From Kaistia defluvii (GTDB taxonomy: Bacteria; Pseudomonadota; Alphaproteobacteria; Rhizobiales; Kaistiaceae): 64,000 nt of DNA. The position numbers and the translations under genes were made by a program. Of the stretch, positions 54,984 to 62,026 are shown piece after piece (the first letter of the stretch is position 1; each line of letters opens with the position of its first letter). The notes beneath the pieces are model-generated. The model was given only the letters and a program-made list of their open reading frames with translations, was not told the DNA's origin and did not search any database. The stretch is taken from positions 1-64,000 of the forward strand of contig NZ_JAPKNI010000012.1 in assembly GCF_026343955.1 (NCBI RefSeq), in the 5' to 3' direction.

Positions 54984-55059
54984 TCCGCGATAGCTCAGTT
55001 GGTAGAGCAGGTGACTGTTAATCACCGGGTCGTTGGTTCGAGTCCAACTCGCGGAGCCA
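54984..55059 (+). tRNA. tRNA-Asn(GTT), copy 1
   Basis: A complete 76-base tRNA with encoded CCA. The acceptor stem TCCGCGA pairs with TCGCGGA. The anticodon loop CTGTTAA gives anticodon GTT, the asparagine isoacceptor. The D-arm (AGCTCAGTTGGTAGAGC) and T-arm (GTTCGAGTCC) are canonical. Its own terminator follows. Confidence 0.97.
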
Positions 55060-55065
55060 AATTTG

Positions 55066-55103
55066 ATCAAGGGGTTAGATGGATCGCCATCTAGCCCCTT
55101 GAT
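55066..55103 (+). terminator. Terminator of tRNA-Asn copy 1
   Basis: A 17-base-pair stem (ATCAAGGGGTTAGATGG against CCATCTAGCCCCTTGAT, one G-T pair, loop ATCG) lies seven bases past the tRNA and is followed by TGTTT. Confidence 0.8.
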
Positions 55104-55154
55104 TGTTTCCATGCCTCGGCGCCGAGGCTTTGGGGCAGGGGCCGCAAACGCTGT

Positions 55155-55230
55155 TCCGCGATAGCTCAGTTGGTAGAGCAGGTGACTGTTAATCACCGGG
55201 TCGTTGGTTCGAGTCCAACTCGCGGAGCCA
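55155..55230 (+). tRNA. tRNA-Asn(GTT), copy 2
   Basis: Identical in all 76 bases to the first copy, with the same anticodon GTT and encoded CCA. The repeat period is 171 bases; the duplication includes the leader GCTGTTCCGCGATAGC region and the terminator, but the spacer has diverged. Confidence 0.97.
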
Positions 55231-55236
55231 GTTTTG

Positions 55237-55274
55237 ATCAAGGGGTCGGATGGGTTGCCATCCGGCCCCTTGAT
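55237..55274 (+). terminator. Terminator of tRNA-Asn copy 2
   Basis: A perfect 17-base-pair stem except for one G-T pair (ATCAAGGGGTCGGATGG against CCATCCGGCCCCTTGAT, loop GTTG) followed by TGTTTT. Compared with copy 1, paired bases changed on both arms while the stem was kept. Confidence 0.8.
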
Positions 55275-55478
55275 TGTTTTCAACTGCTGAAATCGGGGCG
55301 GTGGAAGTCCTGCCGGGCACGGCGTCCCGGTCGTGTCCCTTGGGGCGGATTCGAATCCCGCACCGGACGCCTGGGGCCGCGACGCATCGATCGGTGCGCG
55401 GCCGGCCCAGATCCCGCCACTTTTTCCACGGCTACGCTGCATTGCAGTACAAATTTCCGCAGTGCACAGTATCGGAAA

Positions 55479-55501
55479 AACTGTCTATTTCTTAGACAGT
55501 T
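55479..55501. promoter_or_regulatory. Inverted repeat upstream of tctC
   Basis: AACTGTCTA and TAGACAGTT are perfect 9-base inverse arms around a 5-base spacer, about 70 bases before the predicted -35. It could be an activator site for the tct operon. No T-run, so not a typical terminator. Confidence 0.4.
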
Positions 55502-55570
55502 CAGCGCGCGTATCCCCTGCGGCGCGGCAAGATAGATTGTGTCTTGCCGTTCCGTAATACGATGTTTGCG

Positions 55571-55599
55571 TTGACAGACAACCGCATGGACTGAATAGT
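55571..55599 (+). promoter_or_regulatory. Predicted promoter of tctCBA
   Basis: A consensus TTGACA (55571-55576), 17-base spacer and AATAGT (55594-55599). It leaves about 95 bases of leader before the tctC ATG. Confidence 0.5.
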
Positions 55600-55698
55600 T
55601 TGATCATACATTCCGGACGATCGATCGGGTTTTCCGGCGACTCGGGCAGGCGGCTCGATCGCGATGGTTCGGTATTGTCAGCATTCTGGGAGGATACC

Positions 55699-56676
55699 AT
55701 GCTGCGACGTACACTTCTTTGCACCGCGCTCGCCTTTGCGTCGGTCGCTGTCACTGCCCCTGCGATGGCACAGTCGTCTTATCCCGACCGGCCGATCCAG
55801 ATGCTCGTGCCGTGGGGCGCCGGCGGTGGCACCGACGCCGTGGCGCGCATTCTCGGCACGCTTCTGCAGCAGGAACTCGGCGTTCCGGTCAATGTCGTCA
55901 ACCGCACCGGCGGATCGGGCGTCGTCGGCCATAGCGCCATCGCCAAGGCCAAGCCGGATGGCTACACCATCGGCGTCGTGACGATCGAGATCGACATGAT
56001 GCATTGGCAGGGCCTGACGGACCTGACCTACAAGGACTTCGACTTCCTCGCCATGGTCAATGCCGATCCCGGCAGCGTCATGGTGTCGGTGGATTCGCCG
56101 TTCAAGACGCTTCCCGAGTTGCTGGCCGCCATCAAGGAGAAGCCGGCTGGCACCTTCAAGGCCTCCGGCACCGGCCAGGGTGGCATCTGGCATCTCGGCC
56201 TTGCCGGCTGGATGATGTCGCACGGCCTGAAGCCGGACCAGGTCACCTGGGTGCCGAGCCAGGGCGCAGCTCCCGGGATCACCGACATGGTGGCCGGCGG
56301 CGTCGACCTCGTACCCGCCGCGCTTGCGGAAGGCCGTTCGATGATCGACGCCAAGCGCGTCGTGGGTCTCGGCTCGATGTCGGCCGAGCGCCAGGAACTT
56401 TTCCCGGACGTGCCGACGCTGAAGGAAGCGGTCGATTCCGACTGGACGCTGGCCGTCTGGCGTACCGTCGCGGCACCTGCCGGCTTGCCGGATGACGTCA
56501 AGGCCAAGCTCGAAGCGGCGCTGGAGAAGGCCTATAACAGCCCAGAATACAAGAAGTTCATGACCGAGCGCGGCTTCGGCATGCGCTGGGCTGACGGCAA
56601 GGAAGCGACCCGTATCGTCGCCGAAGACGACGCGACCCTCGGCAACATCATGAAGGAAGCCGGTCTCGCCAAATAG
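55699..56676 (+). CDS. tctC: Tripartite tricarboxylate transporter binding protein
   Basis: A 325-residue periplasmic TctC/Bug protein. The signal peptide (about 1-24) ends at AMA. The mature start YPDRPIQMLVPWGAGGGTDAVARIL and the GYTIGVVT segment are diagnostic. It binds a carboxylate, citrate or another acid. The ATG at 55699 has GGGAGGA five to eleven bases upstream. It is followed by the two membrane genes; the regulator pair tctDE is not present here. Confidence 0.94.
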   Translation: MLRRTLLCTALAFASVAVTAPAMAQSSYPDRPIQMLVPWGAGGGTDAVARILGTLLQQELGVPVNVVNRTGGSGVVGHSAIAKAKPDGYTIGVVTIEIDMMHWQGLTDLTYKDFDFLAMVNADPGSVMVSVDSPFKTLPELLAAIKEKPAGTFKASGTGQGGIWHLGLAGWMMSHGLKPDQVTWVPSQGAAPGITDMVAGGVDLVPAALAEGRSMIDAKRVVGLGSMSAERQELFPDVPTLKEAVDSDWTLAVWRTVAAPAGLPDDVKAKLEAALEKAYNSPEYKKFMTERGFGMRWADGKEATRIVAEDDATLGNIMKEAGLAK

Positions 56677-56781
56677 GCGGCCTCGGTTCTTCGATCTCCA
56701 TGCTTGCGGCGCGGCGAGGGCAGATAGCCCTTGTCGCGCCGCTTCCCCGGTTTCGACCGGAAAACTTTGCACGGAACGGCC

Positions 56782-57258
56782 ATGATCAAGCTCAGTGAAC
56801 TTCATCTGGGATTTTTGACCGCTCTTGGCGGCATGATCCTGCTTTTTGCGTCGGCGAATTTCGGCGCCCTTCCCGGACAGGATTATGGCGCCGGCACCAT
56901 GCCGAGGCTGATCGGCTGGTGCGCCATTCTGCTCGGTTGCTTCATGGTGGCGACGAGCCTGAAGAACCTGCCGGAGATGCTGAGGCCGCATTTGGCCGAC
57001 TGGGTGCGCAAGCCGCGTCTAGCGATCGCAGCGCTTGGCTGCATTGCGGTCATCGCCTGCTACATCCTGTTTGCCGAGACGGTCGGTTTCATTCCGATGA
57101 GTTTCATAAGCCTGCTGGCGCTGATGCTGTTGCTGCGGACAAGCCTTGTGACAGCGGTTCTGGCCAGCCTGGCGACGACGCTTGTTGTCTATTACGGCTT
57201 TTCCCGCCTTTTGATGGTGCCGCTTCCGCGCACCGAATTTCTCTCCTTTCTCGGGTGA
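56782..57258 (+). CDS. tctB: Tripartite tricarboxylate transporter small membrane subunit
   Basis: A 158-residue TctB protein with four predicted transmembrane segments. The motif GQDYGAGTMPRLIG is typical of the family's first loop, and VGFIPMSFISLLALMLLLRTS forms a later span. TctB and TctA make the membrane part; the ligand comes from TctC. The start at 56782 matches the conserved N-terminus. TctA begins three bases after its stop. Confidence 0.9.
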   Translation: MIKLSELHLGFLTALGGMILLFASANFGALPGQDYGAGTMPRLIGWCAILLGCFMVATSLKNLPEMLRPHLADWVRKPRLAIAALGCIAVIACYILFAETVGFIPMSFISLLALMLLLRTSLVTAVLASLATTLVVYYGFSRLLMVPLPRTEFLSFLG

Positions 57259-57261
57259 CGC

Positions 57262-58761
57262 ATGCTGATACTTGAACAGGCTGCGGCCCTCGTCTTTCAA
57301 CCCTATGTGCTCGGCGTCATCCTGGCATCGGCCGTATTCGGCATGCTGGTTGGCGCCATTCCCGGTCTGACAGCGACCATGGCGACGGCGCTGCTCGTTC
57401 CGATGACCTTCTTCATGGAGCCGGTGCCAGCCATCGCCGCGATCGTGACCGCGACGGCCATGGCGATTTTCGCCGGCGACATTCCCGCGGCGCTCCTCCG
57501 CATGCCCGGCACCCCGGCCAATGCCGCCTATGTCGAGGACGCCTACAAGATGACGCAATCCGGGCGGGGCGAAGAAGCCCTCGGCGCGGCGCTCGTCTTC
57601 TCGGTCATCGGCGGATTGTTCGGCTCGATCGTCCTGATGACGGTCTCGCCGACGCTCGCCGAGGTCGCGCTGAAGTTCAGCTCGGAAGAGTATTTCTGGC
57701 TGGTGCTGCTGGGCTTGTCCTGCGCCGTCTTCGTCAATCCCGGTTCGCCGACCCGCGGCCTGATCTCGCTGTTGATTGGCCTGTTCGTCGCCACGATTGG
57801 CATGGAAAATCCTTCGGGAGAGCCGCGCTTTTCCTTCGGCAACATCGAACTGATGGCCGGCATCCAGTTTATCCCGGCCATGATCGGCCTGTTCGCGGTC
57901 TCGGAAGTGCTTCGTACCGTGACGGCCACCTCTCCGCGCCAGAAGATCCCGCGCGCCGACGGTCATGGCGTCTTCAAGACGCAGTGGAAGAACCTCAAGA
58001 AATATCCCGTCCAGACGGCTCGGGGCAGCATTACCGGAACCGCGCTTGGCATTCTGCCCGGGGCCGGCGCCGATATCGCCGCCTGGATTTCCTATGCGAT
58101 CTCGAAGCGTTTCTCGAAGCAGAAGGAAAAGTTCGGTACCGGCCATGTCGAGGGTCTGGTCGAGGCGGGAGCCTCGAACAACTCAGCGGTCAGCGGTGCC
58201 TGGATCCCGGCGCTCGTCTTCGGCATTCCGGGCGATTCGATCACCGCGATCGTCATCGGCGTGCTCTACATCAAGGGCATCAATCCCGGACCGACCATCT
58301 TCATCAACGATCCGCAGACGGTCTATGCGATCTTCATGGTCTTCATATTGGCCAATCTGATCATGCTGCCGCTGGGGTGGCTAGCCATTCGCGGCGCGCG
58401 GCCGATCCTCTCGATCCCGCCCTCGACGTTGATGCCGATGATCCTCATCTTCTGCATCGTCGGATCGTTTGCCATCGCCAATTCGACGGCTGGCATCGTC
58501 ATGATGATGGTATTCGGAATTATCGGGTTCTTCATGGAGGAGAACGGGATTCCGATCGCGCCCGCGATCCTGGGCATGGTGCTGGGGCCGATGCTGGAGC
58601 AGAACTTCATCACCTCCATGATCAAGGCCGATGGCGATGTCCTCCGCTTCTTCGAGCGGCCGATCGCTGCTGGGCTTGGGACCTTGACCATTCTGGTCTG
58701 GCTGTTCCCGCTGGTGATGCTTCTGCTGCGCCGGCACAAGGCTGCACGTTTCGCGACGTAG
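57262..58761 (+). CDS. tctA: Tripartite tricarboxylate transporter large membrane subunit
   Basis: A 499-residue TctA protein, a secondary transporter with about 11-12 spans driven by an ion gradient. Characteristic blocks are GMLVGAIPGLTATMATALLVPMTF, the RGSITGTALGILPGAGADIAAWISYAISKR region, and NNSAVSGAWIPALVFGIPGD. Start and length match the family. It ends the tct operon and has a strong terminator 33 bases later. Confidence 0.95.
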   Translation: MLILEQAAALVFQPYVLGVILASAVFGMLVGAIPGLTATMATALLVPMTFFMEPVPAIAAIVTATAMAIFAGDIPAALLRMPGTPANAAYVEDAYKMTQSGRGEEALGAALVFSVIGGLFGSIVLMTVSPTLAEVALKFSSEEYFWLVLLGLSCAVFVNPGSPTRGLISLLIGLFVATIGMENPSGEPRFSFGNIELMAGIQFIPAMIGLFAVSEVLRTVTATSPRQKIPRADGHGVFKTQWKNLKKYPVQTARGSITGTALGILPGAGADIAAWISYAISKRFSKQKEKFGTGHVEGLVEAGASNNSAVSGAWIPALVFGIPGDSITAIVIGVLYIKGINPGPTIFINDPQTVYAIFMVFILANLIMLPLGWLAIRGARPILSIPPSTLMPMILIFCIVGSFAIANSTAGIVMMMVFGIIGFFMEENGIPIAPAILGMVLGPMLEQNFITSMIKADGDVLRFFERPIAAGLGTLTILVWLFPLVMLLLRRHKAARFAT

Positions 58762-58793
58762 TCGGACGGCTGTTTCGCACGAATCAACGCTTT

Positions 58794-58821
58794 GCCCGGC
58801 GCGGAGAAATCCGCGCCGGGC
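58794..58821 (+). terminator. Terminator of the tct operon
   Basis: A perfect 12-base-pair stem (GCCCGGCGCGGA, loop GAAA, TCCGCGCCGGGC) followed by TTTT. A canonical Rho-independent terminator. Confidence 0.92.
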
Positions 58822-58969
58822 TTTTCATTGGGCGCCCGTGACGGTTCGATGCAGGCAGGAGCCGTTGCAATCCGGTGGTTCTCTTCCACATAAGAAGGAG
58901 CGTCCGAACTGCACGACACGGCGCAGAATCGGGCTGATGCCCGGTTGCCTCACGGAGAGAACCAGCCGC

Positions 58970-59227
58970 ATGCCATCCATCCGCTTCGGCAAAAAGGCAC
59001 TTCCGCTTCCCAAGAGCCGGACGGCCCGCGTGGCGATCGGAAGCGGCTTCCTGCTGGGGGGAGCGCTGGGTTTCCTGCCGATCCTCGGGTTCTGGATGGT
59101 GCCGGTCGGGCTGGTCGTGCTGTCGCATGACTCGGCGCGTGTCCGTCGCATTCGCCGCCGGTCGGAGGTGGCGTTGTTCCGCCGCTGGGCGCGATTCCGC
59201 GGCAACGGCGCGCCTGCCGCCAAATGA
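58970..59227 (+). CDS. Small conserved membrane protein, unknown function
   Basis: An 85-residue protein with a basic start, one or two hydrophobic segments (GSGFLLGGALGFLPILGFWMVPVGLVVL) and a strongly basic C-terminal half (RVRRIRRRSEVALFRRWARFRG). The layout suggests a small inner-membrane protein with its tail in the cytoplasm. No family is recognised. The ATG at 58970 has GGAGAG about seven bases upstream; the longer frame from 58838 is unlikely. It is not part of the cobalamin operon, since the riboswitch follows it. Confidence 0.6.
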   Translation: MPSIRFGKKALPLPKSRTARVAIGSGFLLGGALGFLPILGFWMVPVGLVVLSHDSARVRRIRRRSEVALFRRWARFRGNGAPAAK

Positions 59228-59271
59228 GGCGCGGCTTGCGCCAGCGCGGCAATCCCTCTAGCGTGACTCTG

Positions 59272-59458
59272 CGACGGTTCCCCCGATAGGCCTCAGGCTT
59301 TGGGGGATGAAATGGGAATTCGGTGCGGAAGGACCCCTTGCGGGATTCCAAGTCCGAAGCTGCCCCCGCAACTGTAAGCGGCGAGCGACCTCGCGATGGC
59401 CACTGGGAAACCGGGAAGGCGTCGAGGAAGCAGCGACCCGCGAGCCAGGAGACCAGCC
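59272..59458 (+). promoter_or_regulatory. Cobalamin (adenosylcobalamin) riboswitch
   Basis: A typical aptamer with the B12 box GCTGCCCCCGCAACTGTAAG at 59359-59378. The GCCACTGG element follows at 59399-59406, and GAGCCAGGAGACC is at 59443-59455. The helix closing bases TTCCCCC/GGGGGAT lie at the 5' end. It precedes cbtB by about 50 bases and should switch off translation or transcription when cobalamin is abundant. It likely controls the cbtB-cbtA-cobP-cobW-cobN unit. Confidence 0.93.
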
Positions 59459-59505
59459 AGCGCCTCATACCAGCCAGCCGTCGGTGGGACGGTGAAGGAG
59501 ACGCT

Positions 59506-59712
59506 ATGACCAATTTCTCGAAGACCGCGACGAGACCCGCCTCGATTGCTGCAGATGGCGCCCGGAGCGACGCCGCATCGCGCATCGTGCCGGCGCTGCT
59601 CGCCATCGCCTTCGGCCTGTTGCTTTTCGTCGGCACCGGCTTCGCCGCGCCGAGCCTGATCCACAACGCGACGCATGACACCCGGCATTCGCTCGGTCTG
59701 CCCTGCCACTGA
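59506..59712 (+). CDS. cbtB: Cobalt transporter subunit CbtB
   Basis: A 68-residue protein with one membrane span (VPALLAIAFGLLLFVGTGFA) and a histidine-rich C-terminus (HNATHDTRHSLGLPCH) that can bind cobalt. It is the usual partner of CbtA in B12-regulated operons. The start at 59506 has GAAGGAG five to twelve bases upstream and lies right after the riboswitch. CbtA starts 17 bases downstream. Confidence 0.88.
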   Translation: MTNFSKTATRPASIAADGARSDAASRIVPALLAIAFGLLLFVGTGFAAPSLIHNATHDTRHSLGLPCH

Positions 59713-59728
59713 CGCCTGAGGATCCATC

Positions 59729-60457
59729 ATGTTCAAGACGATCATCCTGAGCGCCTTCGGCGCCGGGCTTGCCGTGGGCATTGCGCTTTCCGTGGTGCAG
59801 GCCGTCACCACCGAGCCGCTCATCCTGCACGCCGAGACCTTCGAGAGCGCCGAGCCGGCCCCGGCCGCCGCGGCGCCGCATGAGCATGCGACGGCCGAGG
59901 CCCATGCCCATGAGGCCGCCGCGCCGGCGCATGAGCATGACGCAGACGCCTGGTCGCCGGCCGACGGCTTCGAGCGCTCCGCCTATACGCTGATCGCCAA
60001 CCTGCTGATGGGGGTTGGCGTCTCCGCCGTCCTGCTCGGCCTGATGTCGATCCGCGGCGGCCGGATCGACGCCAGCACCGGCGTGCTCTGGGGCGTTGCC
60101 GGCTTCTTCGCCGCCTCGCTGCTGCCCTCGCTCGGCCTGTCGCCGGAGCTTCCCGGCACGGCGGCTGCCGAGATCACCTCGCGCCAGATCTGGTGGCTTT
60201 CGACTGCCGCCGCCTCGGCGATCGGCCTCGCGCTGATCGTCTTCAGCGGATCGTGGCTGCTGAAGATCGCGGGCCTCGTCATCGGCGTCATGCCGCATGT
60301 CATCGGCGCCCCGGTGCCGCCGTCGCTGGAGGCTTCCTATCCGGCTGGCCTCGGTGGCGAGTTCGTCGCTGCCTCGCTGGTGGTCAGCGCGCTGCTCTGG
60401 GCGCTGTCGGGCCTCTGTTCCGGCTGGCTCTATCAACGCCTGTCGCGGTCGGCCTGA
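59729..60457 (+). CDS. cbtA: Cobalt transporter subunit CbtA
   Basis: A 242-residue membrane protein with about six spans. The first span (FKTIILSAFGAGLAVGIALSVVQ) is followed by a loop rich in histidine and alanine (about 46-74, with HEHATAEAHAH and HEHD) that probably binds cobalt. CbtAB is predicted to import cobalt for cobalamin synthesis. The cobP gene begins four bases after the stop, consistent with one operon. Confidence 0.9.
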   Translation: MFKTIILSAFGAGLAVGIALSVVQAVTTEPLILHAETFESAEPAPAAAAPHEHATAEAHAHEAAAPAHEHDADAWSPADGFERSAYTLIANLLMGVGVSAVLLGLMSIRGGRIDASTGVLWGVAGFFAASLLPSLGLSPELPGTAAAEITSRQIWWLSTAAASAIGLALIVFSGSWLLKIAGLVIGVMPHVIGAPVPPSLEASYPAGLGGEFVAASLVVSALLWALSGLCSGWLYQRLSRSA

Positions 60458-60461
60458 GGCC

Positions 60462-61010
60462 GTGCCATCCCTCGCGCCGCGCACGGCGCTGATCCTCGGC
60501 GGTGCCCGCTCCGGCAAGAGCCGCTTCGCCGAGGATATCGTGGCCCGGACCGCACTGCCGGCTGTCTATCTGGCTACGGCCGAGATCCGCGATGCCGAAA
60601 TGCAGGCGCGGATTTCGGCGCATCGCGACCGGCGCGGGCTGGACTGGACGACGGTCGAGGAGCCGCTCGATCTGGCGGGCCGCCTCGCGACCTTGGCCGA
60701 TCCGGGCCGTGTCATCCTCGTCGATTGCCTGACGCTCTGGCTTTCCAACCTGATGGAGGCTGAGCGCGACGTGGCCGCCGAGGGCGACGCGCTGGCCCGT
60801 ATGCTCTCCGAGGCTAGGGGACCGGTCGTGCTCGTTTCCAACGAGGTCGGCTCCGGCATCGTGCCGATGAACGCGCTCGCCCGCCGCTTCGCCGACGAGC
60901 AGGGCCGCCTCAACCAGAAGATCGCGGGCGCCGTGCAGACCGTTTTTCTCGTGGCCGCCGGCCTGCCGGTGCGCCTGAAACCCAATCCGAACCCGGAGTT
61001 CGTCCTTTGA
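60462..61010 (+). CDS. cobP: Adenosylcobinamide kinase/guanylyltransferase
   Basis: A 182-residue CobP/CobU enzyme that phosphorylates adenosylcobinamide and then links GMP. Walker A LGGARSGKSRFAE begins near residue 11. Conserved pieces include VYLATAEIRDAEMQARISAHRDRR, ILVDCLTLWLSNLM and VSNEVGSGIVP. A GTG at 60462 is the likely start. Its stop overlaps the cobW start (TTGA). Confidence 0.93.
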   Translation: MPSLAPRTALILGGARSGKSRFAEDIVARTALPAVYLATAEIRDAEMQARISAHRDRRGLDWTTVEEPLDLAGRLATLADPGRVILVDCLTLWLSNLMEAERDVAAEGDALARMLSEARGPVVLVSNEVGSGIVPMNALARRFADEQGRLNQKIAGAVQTVFLVAAGLPVRLKPNPNPEFVL

Positions 61011-62023
61011 CCGCCCGTATCCCCGCCACCATCGTCACCGGATTCCTGGGTGCCGGAAAGACCACGCTGATCCGCAACCTGATCGCCGGCGCCGAAGGCC
61101 GCCGCATCGCGCTGATCGTCAACGAATTCGGCGACATGGGCTTTGACGGCTCGCTGCTGTCGGATTGCGGCGTCGATGATTGCAAGCCGGATACGGTGAT
61201 CGAACTCACCAATGGCTGCATCTGCTGCACGGTTGCCGATGATTTCCTGCCGACGATCGAGACGCTGCTGGCGCGCGGCAACCCGCCCGATCACATCGTC
61301 ATCGAGACCTCCGGCCTGGCGCTGCCGCAGCCGCTCGTGCGGGCCTTCACCTGGCCGACCGTGCGCCACCGCGTCACCATCGACGGCGTCATCACCGTGG
61401 TGGATGCCGAAGCGGTCGCCGCCGGCCGCTTCGCGCATGACGAGGAGGCCGTCGCCGCCCAGCGCGCCGAGGACCCCTCGCTCGACCACGAGGATCCGAT
61501 CGAGGAACTGTTCGAGGACCAGCTTTCCTGCGCCGATCTGATCGTCTTCTCGAAGACGGATCTGGTTGACGAGAAGCAGCTGGAAGAGGTGGCCGAGATC
61601 GTCGCCCGCGACGCCCGCAAGGAAGCGCGCATCGTCCATGCGACGGCATCGGGCCTGCCGGCCTCGGTGCTGCTCGGCGTCGGCGCGGCGGCGGAGAACG
61701 ACGCCTTCGAGCGCAAGAGCCATCATGACCTCGAAGGAGAGGAGCACGACCACGACGATTTCGACACCTTCATCGTCGATGTCGCGGAACTCGCTTCCAT
61801 CGAAACACTGGCGACCCGCGTCCGCGCCGCCATGGCGGAGAAGGGCGTGTTGCGCATCAAGGGTCGCGCGGCGATCGCCGGCAAGGCGGCACCGGCCGTG
61901 GTCCAGGCGGTCGGTCCTCGCGTCGACACCTATTTCGCGCCCGGCGACAAGGCCGGCCGTCTCGTGGTGATCGGCGAGCGCGGCCTCGACACGGCCGCCA
62001 TCTCAGCGCATTTCAGGGCCTGA
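61007..62023 (+). CDS. cobW: CobW family GTPase
   Basis: A 338-residue G3E GTPase. Walker A is GFLGAGKTT near residue 12. The metal-binding motif CICCTV (within NGCICCTVADDFLP) is near residue 67, and a histidine/aspartate-rich loop HHDLEGEEHDHDD is further on. It is a probable cobalt-delivery chaperone for cobaltochelatase CobNST. The start is a TTG inside the cobP stop. Only three bases separate it from cobN, and the order cobP-cobW-cobN is conserved in alphaproteobacteria. Confidence 0.94.
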   Translation: MTARIPATIVTGFLGAGKTTLIRNLIAGAEGRRIALIVNEFGDMGFDGSLLSDCGVDDCKPDTVIELTNGCICCTVADDFLPTIETLLARGNPPDHIVIETSGLALPQPLVRAFTWPTVRHRVTIDGVITVVDAEAVAAGRFAHDEEAVAAQRAEDPSLDHEDPIEELFEDQLSCADLIVFSKTDLVDEKQLEEVAEIVARDARKEARIVHATASGLPASVLLGVGAAAENDAFERKSHHDLEGEEHDHDDFDTFIVDVAELASIETLATRVRAAMAEKGVLRIKGRAAIAGKAAPAVVQAVGPRVDTYFAPGDKAGRLVVIGERGLDTAAISAHFRA

Positions 62024-62026
62024 GCC

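Larger units (their letters stand above)
55231..55698. other. Intergenic region between tRNA-Asn and tctC
   Basis: This 468-base gap holds the second tRNA terminator (55237-55274), the inverted repeat 55479-55501 and the predicted tctC promoter (55571-55599). No other gene or RNA is seen. Confidence 0.6.
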
